From Nostoc cf. commune SO-36 (GTDB lineage Bacteria > Cyanobacteriota > Cyanobacteriia > Cyanobacteriales > Nostocaceae), in the NCBI RefSeq assembly GCF_023734775.1, contig NZ_AP025732.1, positions 682,001 to 746,000 of the forward strand: a stretch of DNA of 64,000 nucleotides, read 5' to 3'. The position numbers were made by a program, and so were the translations under genes. The notes beneath the pieces are model-generated. The model saw only the letters and a list, made by a program, of their open reading frames with translations, was not told the origin of the DNA and did no database searches. Every line of letters begins with the position of its first letter. Positions within the stretch are counted from its first letter, which is position 1. This document shows positions 28,292 through 37,251 of the stretch, one piece after another.

Positions 28292-28341
28292 CGGCGGAAA
28301 ATGTTAATTTTTATTAAAATTATCTCAATAGTATCAGCATT

Positions 28342-29397
28342 TTATTGCAGCGTACCGCGTTTAATTTGTTCGCTTTCAATGGCTTCAAATAAGGCGCGAA
28401 AGTTACCTTCGCCAAAACCTTGAGCTTGAAAACGGCGTTCAATAAACTCAAAGAAAAATGTCGGCTGTTCAAAAATGGGCTGGGTGAAAATTTGTAGTAG
28501 TAGAGGCGCGGTTTGTTGTGTCTCTACGGGAGTATATTCTTGCCAGTCCACCAGAATTTCTTGTTGAGCGATCGCTTCTAGTTCTAGAGGTGATAGGGTG
28601 AGTCCTGGACGCTGTTTTAGTTGCGAGTAGTAGGTTTGGGGAACTGAGAGTAAGGATAAACCACTGGCACGAAATTTAGCGATCGCACTTACAAGATTAG
28701 ACGTCCGTAAGGCAATATGCTGAATTCCTGCGCCCTGGTTGACATCTAGAAATTCCTGAATTTGAGAATTTCTGGAAGCCGGCTCATTAATTGGCAATTG
28801 GACGCTACCGTTACGCGAAATCATCACCTGGCTGTGTAAAGCAGAGCGATTGGTTTTAATTTTAAATGCTTGCTGGGGTTGAAAATCTAGAATGTTTTCG
28901 TACCAAGCCACAGCACGCTCTAATTCACCAACTGCCACATTCAGCACTACGTGATCTATGGCGGTAAAAGTGTTGTCATTTGTCTTTTGTCCTTTGTCAA
29001 AAACTAATGACCTTTCTATCAACGTATGAGTAAGTCCACCCCAGGCGGCAATTTTGCCACATTTGAGAAATGCCGTACCCACCTGGCCTTCCTGGACGGG
29101 TTGGAGGATTGTAGCACCGTGTTTTTGAGCTAGTGCGATCGCGCCTTCGACATCTTCCACAGCAAAAGCGACATCTGCCACACCGGGTGGATATTGACGC
29201 AGAAACTCGGCTACTGGACTTGTAGGCAACAGTGGTGAAGACAGAAAAAAGCAGACATCACCACTTTTCACCACTTCTGTACAAGTATGAAACGAACTGG
29301 TGCGATCGCCTACTGTTTGAAAACCAAGATGGTGTACAAACCAATCCCGCCATACTTTGGCATCTTCTACATAGAAATGAACGTGATCAATTTTCAT
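28342..29397 (-). CDS. hpd: 4-hydroxyphenylpyruvate dioxygenase
   Basis: 351 residues built of two vicinal-oxygen-chelate halves (MKIDHVHFYVEDAKVWRDWF and TFTAIDHVVLNVAVGELERA). Iron ligands expected from the family are visible: His in AIDHVVLNV, His in GAGIQHIALRTSNL and Glu in TFFFEFIERRFQAQGFGEGN. The enzyme converts 4-hydroxyphenylpyruvate to homogentisate, which in cyanobacteria leads to tocopherol. The C-terminal GFGEGNFRALFEAIE is the lid helix over the active site. It is slightly shorter than plant and animal enzymes, as usual in cyanobacteria. The ATG at 29397 begins at the conserved first strand. Confidence 0.92.
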   Translation of the reverse strand: MKIDHVHFYVEDAKVWRDWFVHHLGFQTVGDRTSSFHTCTEVVKSGDVCFFLSSPLLPTSPVAEFLRQYPPGVADVAFAVEDVEGAIALAQKHGATILQPVQEGQVGTAFLKCGKIAAWGGLTHTLIERSLVFDKGQKTNDNTFTAIDHVVLNVAVGELERAVAWYENILDFQPQQAFKIKTNRSALHSQVMISRNGSVQLPINEPASRNSQIQEFLDVNQGAGIQHIALRTSNLVSAIAKFRASGLSLLSVPQTYYSQLKQRPGLTLSPLELEAIAQQEILVDWQEYTPVETQQTAPLLLQIFTQPIFEQPTFFFEFIERRFQAQGFGEGNFRALFEAIESEQIKRGTLQ

Positions 29398-29502
29398 AGA
29401 TACTGAAAATCCAGCATAAAAGTTTATATATCTGTAAATTTTGCCTTTTTGCTAGATTTTCACGTCCTTCCTAAGCAAGAACTATATAGACGCACTCCCC
29501 CT

Positions 29503-30207
29503 TTAAAAGAACAAATGACTATCAGGTTGAATGTTAATTTCCATTGGCACAGCTTGCGGTTCGGCAGAAAGGGCAAAGAAAATCGCATTGGCAGCAGTTT
29601 CAGGACTGAGCATTTTTTTTCGGTCTACTTTTAGGTTGACGTTATCCCAAAAAGGAGAATCTACCCCACCAAAGTAGAATAACGTGAACTTGATACCAAA
29701 ACGCTTGAGTTCCTCTGCCATACACTTGCTAAAACCGACAACACCAAACTTAGAAGCAGAATAAGCTGCTGCCATCCCCATTGAATGCTTACCCAAAATT
29801 CCAACTACATTACAAATGTGACCAGACTTGCGCTTTTGCATCTCTTCAGCCGCCGCCTGAGTGGTGTAAAAGCTACCTTTTAAGTTGACATCTAGCATCT
29901 TATCTAAATCAGCAGGTTCCAGGCTGTTGTAGGGCTTGAGTATACCAGCACCAGCAGCATTCACTAAAATATCGATTTGACCAAACTCAGCGATGGTCTT
30001 TTTAATTAAAGTATCTACTTGTTTGGGGTCAGTAATATCGGTGGGAACGCTCAAAACTTGCCCTGGTAAATCATCTGCCAGTGTTGTTAAACGAACCGCA
30101 TCTCTGGCAGCCAATACCAACCGGACTCCGGTAGGCGCAAGTTTATGTGTTAAAGCTGAACCAATACCACCAGTAGCACCGACAATAACAACGACTTTAT
30201 CCTGCAT
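29503..30207 (-). CDS. Short-chain dehydrogenase/reductase
   Basis: 234 residues. The NAD(P)-binding motif is VVIVGATGGIGSALTHKLAP, followed by the NAG-type NAAGAGILKPYN and the catalytic YSASKFGVVGFSKC (Tyr-x-x-x-Lys). A serine-equivalent segment, VVGILGKHSMGMAA, precedes it. The arginines in LVLAARDAVRLTTL after the second strand suggest NADPH preference. The substrate is unknown. It lies upstream of hpd on the same strand with about 105 bases between, so shared transcription is possible. The length is normal for classical SDRs. Confidence 0.92.
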   Translation of the reverse strand: MQDKVVVIVGATGGIGSALTHKLAPTGVRLVLAARDAVRLTTLADDLPGQVLSVPTDITDPKQVDTLIKKTIAEFGQIDILVNAAGAGILKPYNSLEPADLDKMLDVNLKGSFYTTQAAAEEMQKRKSGHICNVVGILGKHSMGMAAAYSASKFGVVGFSKCMAEELKRFGIKFTLFYFGGVDSPFWDNVNLKVDRKKMLSPETAANAIFFALSAEPQAVPMEINIQPDSHLFF

Positions 30208-30288
30208 TGCAATATTTATATTTCTTTACATCTGTTTACATAATACTGAATTCCAGGCTCAGGTTGTACATAAACATCCAGAAAGTAT

Positions 30289-31401
30289 TTACTCGCAGAG
30301 TAGCGCCATGACCTCGTATTCTCTGCCACTGGCTTTTAATGTAAATGTGGGAGATGATTGTAAATATTTAGAAAAACTAGAACCCAACTTCAATGTTTTG
30401 ATAATTGAATTAGGAGATTCTCCGGTTATTTTCTGTAACTCGGAACCTAATTTTGACACAGATAATTTAGTTTCAGGAGATGTCTTTTGTATATCATGAA
30501 TAATTTTTAATAATAATTTATCTAATGTTTTCCCATTAGAAATTTTTGCAACTTTTTCTTTTTTTGTTTCTTGAATAGATTCTGTAAAAGAGTTATCTAA
30601 AACAGGAATTATTTTCTCATTTTCTGGTTGTTTTGGATTCTTTGGAATATTGATATCACATTTTTCTTGAAATAAAGTTGCAACAGTCACTAAACTGTCT
30701 AATCGAGCATTGATAGATTCCTGTTCAGTTTTAATTGAATCATGAATTGTATCAACTACTTTTTCAAAGGATGAAAGCTCTGTTGGCACTGCTAAGGAAT
30801 AATGAGTTAATTTGCCAGTATTCCGGTTCTCTATATGCAAATTTTGTCCTTGTCTACGTACCCAATAGACAATTAATCCTTGATTTTGGAGTTCGTTACA
30901 AAGATGGTTTAAAATTCCATCGCTAGAACAGACTAATATTTCTTTAACTGTTGGATAAGAGCGTAATAGACAAGCACCGAATGCAATCATTTTTGCATCA
31001 GCACTATTTTTACCTTCAGGGACATGGAGAAGTTGATAACCACGATTATATAGTTCAATATCTTGCTTCCCAATACTGGGATTTTTCCAGTTAGCAAATG
31101 CAATTTTAACTTGGAGTGGATATTCACAAACACTAGCTAAAAATAATTCTGAATTAATATCTAATTTTAAATTTTCTGCATCCAAAATGAGAAGAGATAT
31201 CCCTGTTTCTAACTTATGCTTAATTTCGTTATTTTGCTGAATTTTTAAGATTAATTGGCTGAACACAGAAGATTCTAACCAATCAGGCGATAATATCATT
31301 TGCAGCAGTTCTTCAGCTAATTTAAAATTAAAAGAGCTAAGACCTTTCTCTGTGATTTTTTCTTCTGGCAGGTTTTTTACTAAAGAAAGTGTCCGCCCCA
31401 T
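30289..31401 (-). CDS. NYN-domain ribonuclease-like protein with C-terminal LOTUS/OST-HTH domain
   Basis: 370 residues. An N-terminal helical segment of about 65 residues precedes a NYN (LabA/PIN-like) domain: ISLLILDAENLKLD with D74 and N77, GYQLLHVPEGKNSADAKMIA with D135, and EILVCSSDGILNHLCNELQN with D161. These acidic residues would bind the metal of a PIN-type ribonuclease. A charged linker of about 90 residues leads to a C-terminal winged-helix segment (LLLKIIHDIQKTSPETKLSV, GSSFSKYLQSSPTFTLKA) resembling OST-HTH/LOTUS RNA-binding domains. An RNA-processing role is inferred from both domains. The gene is convergent with nothing and stands alone. Confidence 0.75.
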   Translation of the reverse strand: MGRTLSLVKNLPEEKITEKGLSSFNFKLAEELLQMILSPDWLESSVFSQLILKIQQNNEIKHKLETGISLLILDAENLKLDINSELFLASVCEYPLQVKIAFANWKNPSIGKQDIELYNRGYQLLHVPEGKNSADAKMIAFGACLLRSYPTVKEILVCSSDGILNHLCNELQNQGLIVYWVRRQGQNLHIENRNTGKLTHYSLAVPTELSSFEKVVDTIHDSIKTEQESINARLDSLVTVATLFQEKCDINIPKNPKQPENEKIIPVLDNSFTESIQETKKEKVAKISNGKTLDKLLLKIIHDIQKTSPETKLSVSKLGSELQKITGESPNSIIKTLKLGSSFSKYLQSSPTFTLKASGREYEVMALLCE

Positions 31402-31739
31402 CAGTCATAGATAGTTTAGTATGTCCATTGCTGTTAGCTAGCAAGTCCCCTTCCAGGGAATGAGGTAATGCAGTCTCAAGGAATTGTTTGCCACAATTTT
31501 TGCAGAGTAATTTTGCTGGTCATTGCGACAACCATTTTTATAATATGAAGCAGATTCCGCACAGAGGACATTTCATCTTATGATTCAGGTGGTCTAGGCA
31601 GATACTTTTCTTTAAGTATATAGTATAAAAAGAGACTGTCAATGCCAGTCTGCATTGCCCAATACTAGAAAAACTCAAAGCAAGCGGAAATTTAATTTAA
31701 CCCCTAATTTCCACTTACACTATGTAGTAACCCTCTGAA
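31402..31739. other. Intergenic region between the pst cluster and the NYN gene
   Basis: About 340 bases. A forward or reverse gene is not visible. It lies behind the second pstB gene and in front of the NYN gene promoter. No clear terminator T-run was found. Confidence 0.4.
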
Positions 31740-31772
31740 TAGCTAGAATTTAAGAAACACTTCAACAGACGC

Positions 31773-31882
31773 GGGCGAAAACGTAGTCGCGAGTGCGAGA
31801 ATCCACGGGGATTTGGTATTGGTAACATAGCCAAGACAGTTACAGGGCGAAAACGTAGTCGCGAGTGCGAGAATCCACGGGG
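31773..31882. repeat. 38-bp direct repeat duplicating the pstB C-terminal coding segment
   Basis: The 38 bases beginning GGGCGAAAACGTAGTCGCGA occur identically at 31773-31810 and 31845-31882, 34 bases apart. The right copy encodes [11 protein letters not shown] of the PstB C-terminus, which then stops after L. The left copy, in the same sense, would encode the same residues followed by RVC and a stop at 31762-31764, the more family-like ending. This suggests a duplication or insertion at the 3' end of the gene. Confidence 0.8.
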
Positions 31883-32614
31883 TTAGTAAAGATTTTATTT
31901 GTAGTACCAAATTCAACCATTTGAGTAATACGATTTTCATTACTACAAAAGAAAGCCGTAAAGTCAGATAGACGAGTAACTTGCTGCATATTGTGAGTAA
32001 CAATCACAATTGTCAACTCAGAGCGCAAATTATGAATCAAATTCTCAATTTTCATACTACCCGCCGGATCAAGACCTGAACAAGGCTCATCCATCAATAG
32101 AACGTTCGGTTTGACTGCTAAAGCACGGGCAATACATAGTTTTTGTTGTTGACCACCAGAAAGCTCTAAAGCTGATTTGTGCAGCTTATTTTTTACTTCA
32201 TCCCAAAGTTCGGCAGCTTTGATGGCAGATTCAACAATCCCATCTAATTCTACTTTCGGATGCCAACCAACTAGTTTCACCCCATAAGCAACATTATCGT
32301 AAACGCTCATAGGAAAAAGATTTGGCTTGGGAAAAACCATACTAACTTGACGCCCGTAAACGATTGATGTTGACACGACGCTCATAAATACTCTGTCCAA
32401 AAAATTCTACTTTTCCTTCAACCCTCACATCTCCTTCTAATTCACTCATGCGATTTAACGATTTAATAAAAGTAGACTTGCCACAACCGCTAGAACCAAT
32501 AATTGCCGTGACTTGGTTTTGGTAAATATCCATTGACACGCCTTCAACTATCTTTTGAGTGTCGTAATAGAAGCTGAAGTTTTTGACTCTTATGGCTGGA
32601 ATTAGTTTACTCAT
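31840..32614 (-). CDS. pstB: Phosphate ABC transporter ATPase PstB (second copy), one frameshift
   Basis: The ATG at 32614 starts [20 protein letters not shown]. Walker A is [19 protein letters not shown]. The frame breaks near 32355, where CGGGCG has one G too many; correcting it gives [20 protein letters not shown]. The ABC signature [15 protein letters not shown] and Walker [16 protein letters not shown] follow, then the switch histidine in [10 protein letters not shown]. Family length is reached (about 258 residues). PstB hydrolyses ATP to drive PstCA. It differs clearly from the other PstB (for example PKPNLF versus QRPNPF). Its 3' end carries a 38-bp duplication, so the last residues are altered. 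Confidence 0.88.
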
Positions 32615-32929
32615 ATTCCCAAAAGTTATGAAACAGAACTTGATTCAGTAAAACAGTACAAATCAGCGTCGCTGTTTCACTATGTTACCCCCAAAAGTAG
32701 ATGTTCATAGAAATTACGTAGTTATATAGTAGTCATCTAGCAGATAAGTGGTTAGTAGATATTTATATAAGGCTGTGTCACAAAATTTATTTTTTACAGA
32801 CTATTAGAAAAAAATAGGTCTTGTATTTGTTATTAGAAAATAATCACGCGTAGGCATTGCACTCAACCCAGAGGCGCTATAGATACCTAAAAACTCTAAA
32901 TCATCATTAAATTTACTACAAAAAGAAAA
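32615..32929. other. Spacer between the two pstB genes
   Basis: Noncoding AT-rich DNA separating the two ATPase genes. The distance and the terminator at its right end suggest that the second pstB may have its own promoter. No Pho box was recognised here. Confidence 0.4.
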
Positions 32930-32960
32930 AATAAAACGCTTGTTGATGCAAGCGCTTTTT
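32930..32960 (-). terminator. Bidirectional hairpin between the two pstB genes
   Basis: CGCTTG-TTGATG-CAAGCG forms a 6-bp GC-rich stem (8 with flanks). On the minus strand it is followed by TTTTATTTTTT, on the plus strand by CTTTTT. It lies about 140 bases beyond the first pstB stop. Confidence 0.6.
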
Positions 32961-33100
32961 CCCAATTTTTAAGTGATTATCATTCTTAGCTAAACTTGTT
33001 CTATTTTCGCAAAGTGCGATCGCTTTACCCACTCGTAGGCATCGCTTGAAGGAGCAATAAATTAGATATAGCAAGCTTTTGAGCTTCCCATAACATATTC

Positions 33101-33896
33101 TTATCCAAAACGACCATTCACGTAGTCTGCCGTCTGTTGCTTCGAGGGCTGATTAAAAATCTTTTGTGTCTGATCAAATTCCACCAATTCACCCAAATAC
33201 ATAAACGCTGTGTAATCAGAAACACGAACTGCCTGCTGCATATTGTGAGTCACAATCAAAATCGTCACCGTTTCTTTCAATTGATTAATCAACTCTTCAA
33301 TGCTGGCGGTAGCTATCGGGTCTAAGGCTGATGTTGGCTCATCAAATAGAACAATCTCAGGGTCAGTCGCCAAAGCGCGGGCGATGCACAAACGCTGCTG
33401 TTGACCACCAGAAAGGTTGAAAGCTAAATCATTCAAGCGATCCTTTACTTCATTCCACAAAGCTGCTTCATGCAAAGCTTTCTCTACTTTTTCATCAAGG
33501 ATTGCACGTTTCGATTCACCCCGCACCTTCAGACCATAAGCTACATTTTCGTAAATGGATTTAGGAAAGGGATTAGGTCTTTGAAACACCATACTAATCC
33601 GCATCCGTACCTCAATTGGGTCAACCTTATTACTAAGCAGGTTAATCCCATCTGGTTCGAGGGTGATTTCTCCCTTATAGTTATTTCCGGGGTAAAGGTC
33701 GTGCATTCGATTGAAACAACGTAACAGAGTGGTTTTACCACATCCAGAAGGCCCAATCAGCGCTGTTACTTGTTTTGTCACCCACTGACATATTAATGTC
33801 TTTGAGAGCGTGGACTGTTCCACCGTAGTAGAAGTTCAGATAATTGACCGAAGCTTTGATGGATTTTTCTAGGGTTGATGATGCAATTTCTACCAT
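33101..33896 (-). CDS. pstB: Phosphate ABC transporter ATPase PstB (first copy), one frameshift
   Basis: The ATG at 33896 overlaps the pstA stop by 7 bases and begins [20 protein letters not shown], then [13 protein letters not shown]. An extra A in AAAA near 33772 breaks the frame; with one removed it reads [20 protein letters not shown]. Downstream are the Q-loop [20 protein letters not shown], signature [16 protein letters not shown], Walker [15 protein letters not shown] and the switch region [14 protein letters not shown]. Total length is about 264 residues, as in other PstB proteins. It is the energiser of high-affinity phosphate uptake. The homopolymer nature of the lesion suggests a sequencing error. 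Confidence 0.9.
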
Positions 33897-34816
33897 TTGA
33901 TTTTTTTGCGTAAACGATAGCGGATATAAATTGCTACAGCGTTCATAGCCAAAGTAATGGCAATTAGAACAATACCTGCTGCTGCTGCATTCACCTGAAA
34001 CTCAGCTTGAGGACGAGATACCCAATCAAACATTTGAATGGGCATAACTGTGAACGGAGCAAGTAACCAAGAGAAAGAGATATAGGGAAATTGCTCAGTA
34101 ATTGGTGGGTCTGGTAAGAAGGCTATAAATGTCAGCGCACCAATGGTAATTAGGGGCGCAGTTTCACCAATAGCTCGTGCCAAGGCAACAATAATACCAG
34201 TAAGAATTGTGCCTGTTGAGTAAGGCAGAATTATGATCCCAGATCATTTGCCACTTTAGAAGCTCCTGTTGCATAAGCAGCTTCACGGATACTATTTGGT
34301 ATAGCACGCAGAGCCTCACGGGTAGAAACGATCACTACTGGCAAAACCAATAGCGCCAAGGTAAATCCCAGCAGTAATAATGCTTCGGCCAAAGTTGAAC
34401 CCATAAACAAATACGCCCAAAGCCAAAAGTCCGTAAATAATCGACGGAACACCAGCTAAGTTGGTGACATTAATTTCAATTAAATCAGACAACCAATTTT
34501 TTTTAGCATACTCTTCTAAGTAAATACCCGATGCTATGCCAATGGGTATGGCTACTAAAGACGTTACAAACATTACCAAGATCGTTCCCACCCAAGCGGA
34601 GAGAATGCCTGCTTCTTCCGCCCTACGACTAGGAAACGAAGTCAAAAATTGCCACGAAAGACGTGGGAAACCATCGGTGATTAAATCAAACAATAGTGCC
34701 AGTAATGTGACAATATCCAAACAGCATTGACAATATGCCAATAATGTTGAAAATATATTGCGATCGCTTATTGCGGCTAATAGTCTTACGGACTTCTTGA
34801 ATATTAAGAGTGTCAT
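33890..34816 (-). pseudogene. pstA: Phosphate ABC transporter permease PstA, several frameshifts
   Basis: The start ATG at 34816 directly follows the pstC stop. Readable pieces lie in different frames: NIQEVRKTISRNKRSQYIFN (needs one T added near 34805), VTLLALLFDLITDGFPRLSW to FVYGFNFGRSIITAG, TLALLVLPVVIVSTREALRA to AAYATGASK, and [20 protein letters not shown] to the end. At least four or five one-base changes are needed, at about 34805, 34725, 34365, 34248 and 34225. The permease motif with EAAYATGAS (the EAA loop contacting PstB) is preserved. Together the fragments cover a normal 290-310 residue PstA. Decay and poor sequence quality are both possible. Confidence 0.85.
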
Positions 34817-34817
34817 A

Positions 34818-35736
34818 TCAATAAATTTCTCGATAGCGCTTGGTGAGAAAATGACCAATGATATTAAAAACTAAATGTCATTAGCACTAACGTCAGTTTC
34901 CAACAGCAAAGATGGTCTGATATTCTAGGCTGCCATGAGGTAGGTCGCCGAGACTTACCGATACAATGTAGGCTGTCATTGTCGCGGCTGGTTCCATCGG
35001 GTTAAGAGTCAAGTTGTGGTTGTCCACCCGCAGCAAAAGCCACTATCATCGTTTCACCGATCGCCCGAGAAATCCCCAAAATGTAAGCGGCAGAGATGCC
35101 AGAAATAGAAGCTGGTAATACGACTCGCACAGCTGTCTGGAAGCGGGTAGCCCCCATTGCATAAGAAGCCTCGCGTATATGTGCGGGTACTGTACGCATG
35201 GCATCTTCGCTCAGGGAACTGACATAAGGAATAATCATAATACCGATGACGAGTCCCGCACTTAACATACTAAAACCAGGTAAATCTGGCAGAATTACCT
35301 GCAACAAGGGTGTGAGAAATAAGAGGGCAAAATAACCGTAAACTACTGTGGGAATACCCGCCAACAATTCTAAAGCTGGCTTGACAATTTCCCGGACGAT
35401 GGGTGAAGCAAATTCACTCAAGTAAATAGCAATAATCGTACCTAGCGGTACTGCTACTAATAAAGCAACAAATGTAGTGACTAATGTTCCTGTCACCAGA
35501 GGCAAAATACCGAAATGCTTATCATCAAATAAAGGTGTCCATTGAGTATCTGTAAGGAATTCCCATAAAGATACTTTTTGAAAAAATATTGTAGATTCGT
35601 AAAATAAGATACCAAGAATGGCTACTGTAGTTGCCACAGAAGAAAGTGCCGCTAGAAACAAGACAGACTCTATTGCCCGTTCTTGTAAATCACGCACTAG
35701 CTTTCGAGAAAGTTGAGTTTGTTTTGCACTACTCAT
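34818..35736 (-). pseudogene. pstC: Phosphate ABC transporter permease PstC, frameshifts near the 3' end
   Basis: From ATG 35736 (MSSAKQTQLSRKLVRDLQER) the frame is intact for 240 residues, with membrane helices (ALSSVATTVAILGILFYEST, LLVAVPLGTIIAIYLSEFAS) and the EAA loop REASYAMGATRFQTAVRVVL. It then breaks in CAACTTGACTCTTAACCC near 35010; with one T removed it continues [20 protein letters not shown] and [13 protein letters not shown] further cluster of errors near 34870-34895 disturbs the last helix before NIIGHFLTKRYREIY. PstC forms the membrane channel with PstA. Most of the protein is intact, so only the last 65 residues are in doubt. Confidence 0.85.
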
Positions 35737-35847
35737 GCTGGGATGCGATCGCTCTTTGGATGATGAATTTAAATAGACAAAGAGAGGTACTACACCTCCC
35801 TTTGATAAATTGCAGATTTTGAACTAATTCAAAAATCACAATTAGGC

Positions 35848-36861
35848 TTATTCTCTGGCTTCACGGCTTAATAATTCTTCAATTTTTAGCCCAACTGATT
35901 CTTGTCCACCAAAAATCGTGCCATATCTCTTCTTATTAAAGTGATTCTGGGCAGTAGTGTATGCTGACGCTGGCAGAGCAACGTATCTTACTTCTTGAGA
36001 GAACTTAGCTGCATTCTGCAAGTAAAATTGCACAAACTGCTTTACTTCTGGCTTGTCAATAGACTTAGAACTAACATAGATAAAAATGGGGCGAGATAGC
36101 GGACTGTAAGTGCCATTTTTAACTGTTGTTTCTGAGGGCGATACGCCGTTGATTGGTACTGCCTTCAGTTTATTTTTGTTTTCTGCGTAATAGGCATAAC
36201 CGAAGTAACCAAGGGCGTTTTTGTCACGGCTAACACCTTGTACAAGTACGTTGTCATCTTCGCTTGCAGTAAAGTCACCCCGGCTAGACTTGGATTTGCC
36301 AACAACAGCTTCGGTAAAGTAGTCGAAGGTTCCAGAGTTTGCACCAGGGCCAAACAACTTTAGAGGTGCATTGGGGAATCCATTACGAACCTGATTCCAG
36401 TTATTGACCTTACCCTGTGCCCCAGGCTCCCAGATTTTCTTCAATTCGGCAACTGTGAGATTTTTTGCCCAGGAATTTTGAGGGTGAACTACAACTGTTA
36501 AAGCATCATAAGCTACTGGTAATTCGACATAACGAATACCCGCAGCTTTGCAAGCATCGATTTCTTTTTGTAGGATGGGGCGAGATGCACCAGAGATGTC
36601 TGTCTCGCCACGACAGAACTTTTTGAAGCCGCCGCCCGTACCAGAAACGCCTACTGTAACTCTCACTCTACCTCTTTGCGCCTTTTGGAAATCTTCTGCT
36701 GCTGCTTCCGTAATTGGGAAAACGGTGCTAGAACCATCAACCGTAACTGTGCTGACGCTTTGAGAATGAACCGCAGATATTGATAGACCAAAGGTAGCGG
36801 TCACTAATGAGACTATACCTAATACTGCCAGGCTTTTAAGCTTAAAGTTCATTTTGTTCAT
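35848..36861 (-). CDS. pstS: Phosphate-binding protein PstS
   Basis: 337 residues. The signal peptide is LAVLGIVSLVTATFGLSISA, cleaved near VHSQS. The mature part begins VSTVTVDGSSTVFPITEAAA with the phosphate-binding DGSSTVFP loop. Further contacts are GVSGTGGGFKKFCRGETDIS and the PGANSGTFDYF segment. It captures phosphate in the periplasm for PstCAB. It is the first gene of the pst operon, 110 bases before pstC, and has a Pho box about 135 bases upstream, so it is induced by phosphate starvation through the SphR/PhoB-type regulator. An alternative ATG three codons later (MNFKLKS) is possible. Unlike its operon partners it has no frame break. Confidence 0.96.
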   Translation of the reverse strand: MNKMNFKLKSLAVLGIVSLVTATFGLSISAVHSQSVSTVTVDGSSTVFPITEAAAEDFQKAQRGRVRVTVGVSGTGGGFKKFCRGETDISGASRPILQKEIDACKAAGIRYVELPVAYDALTVVVHPQNSWAKNLTVAELKKIWEPGAQGKVNNWNQVRNGFPNAPLKLFGPGANSGTFDYFTEAVVGKSKSSRGDFTASEDDNVLVQGVSRDKNALGYFGYAYYAENKNKLKAVPINGVSPSETTVKNGTYSPLSRPIFIYVSSKSIDKPEVKQFVQFYLQNAAKFSQEVRYVALPASAYTTAQNHFNKKRYGTIFGGQESVGLKIEELLSREARE

Positions 36862-36996
36862 AAAAACATTCCTAGTTTGCTGGACATTAAATTTTCGCTA
36901 ATTCACCTCAAGACGTAACTACTTTTTTCAAGTTAAAAGTTGAGTGAATCAACGTAATGTCCATAGTCAAGAAGATGACATGAGTAGTTAATGTGT

Positions 36997-37026
36997 GAGT
37001 TAAATTTTAGTTAATTAAAGGTTAAT
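36997..37026 (-). promoter_or_regulatory. Pho box upstream of pstS
   Basis: On the pstS strand three octamers follow with exact 3-base gaps: ATTAACCT-TTA-ATTAACTA-AAA-TTTAACTC. This is the 11-bp periodic direct repeat (consensus CTTAACCT) bound by cyanobacterial SphR/PhoB. It lies 136-165 bases upstream of the pstS start. Confidence 0.8.
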
Positions 37027-37251
37027 CAAGATTGATACATTTTTCAGCCAAAATATACCCGGACTGAGCTATGTAATTAGTAAATACGAATATATCAATC
37101 TGAAAAATATTTCAACTGTTCTTTTTGGCAAGTAGGACTGTATAAACAGCATCGAAACCTATTCTTTCTCCCTAAACCTAAAGCATCGGCGAGGGTGCGC
37201 GACAGCGCGGGTGGGGTATTTTTGTAACTCACCAACTTAAAAACTGCTGTA

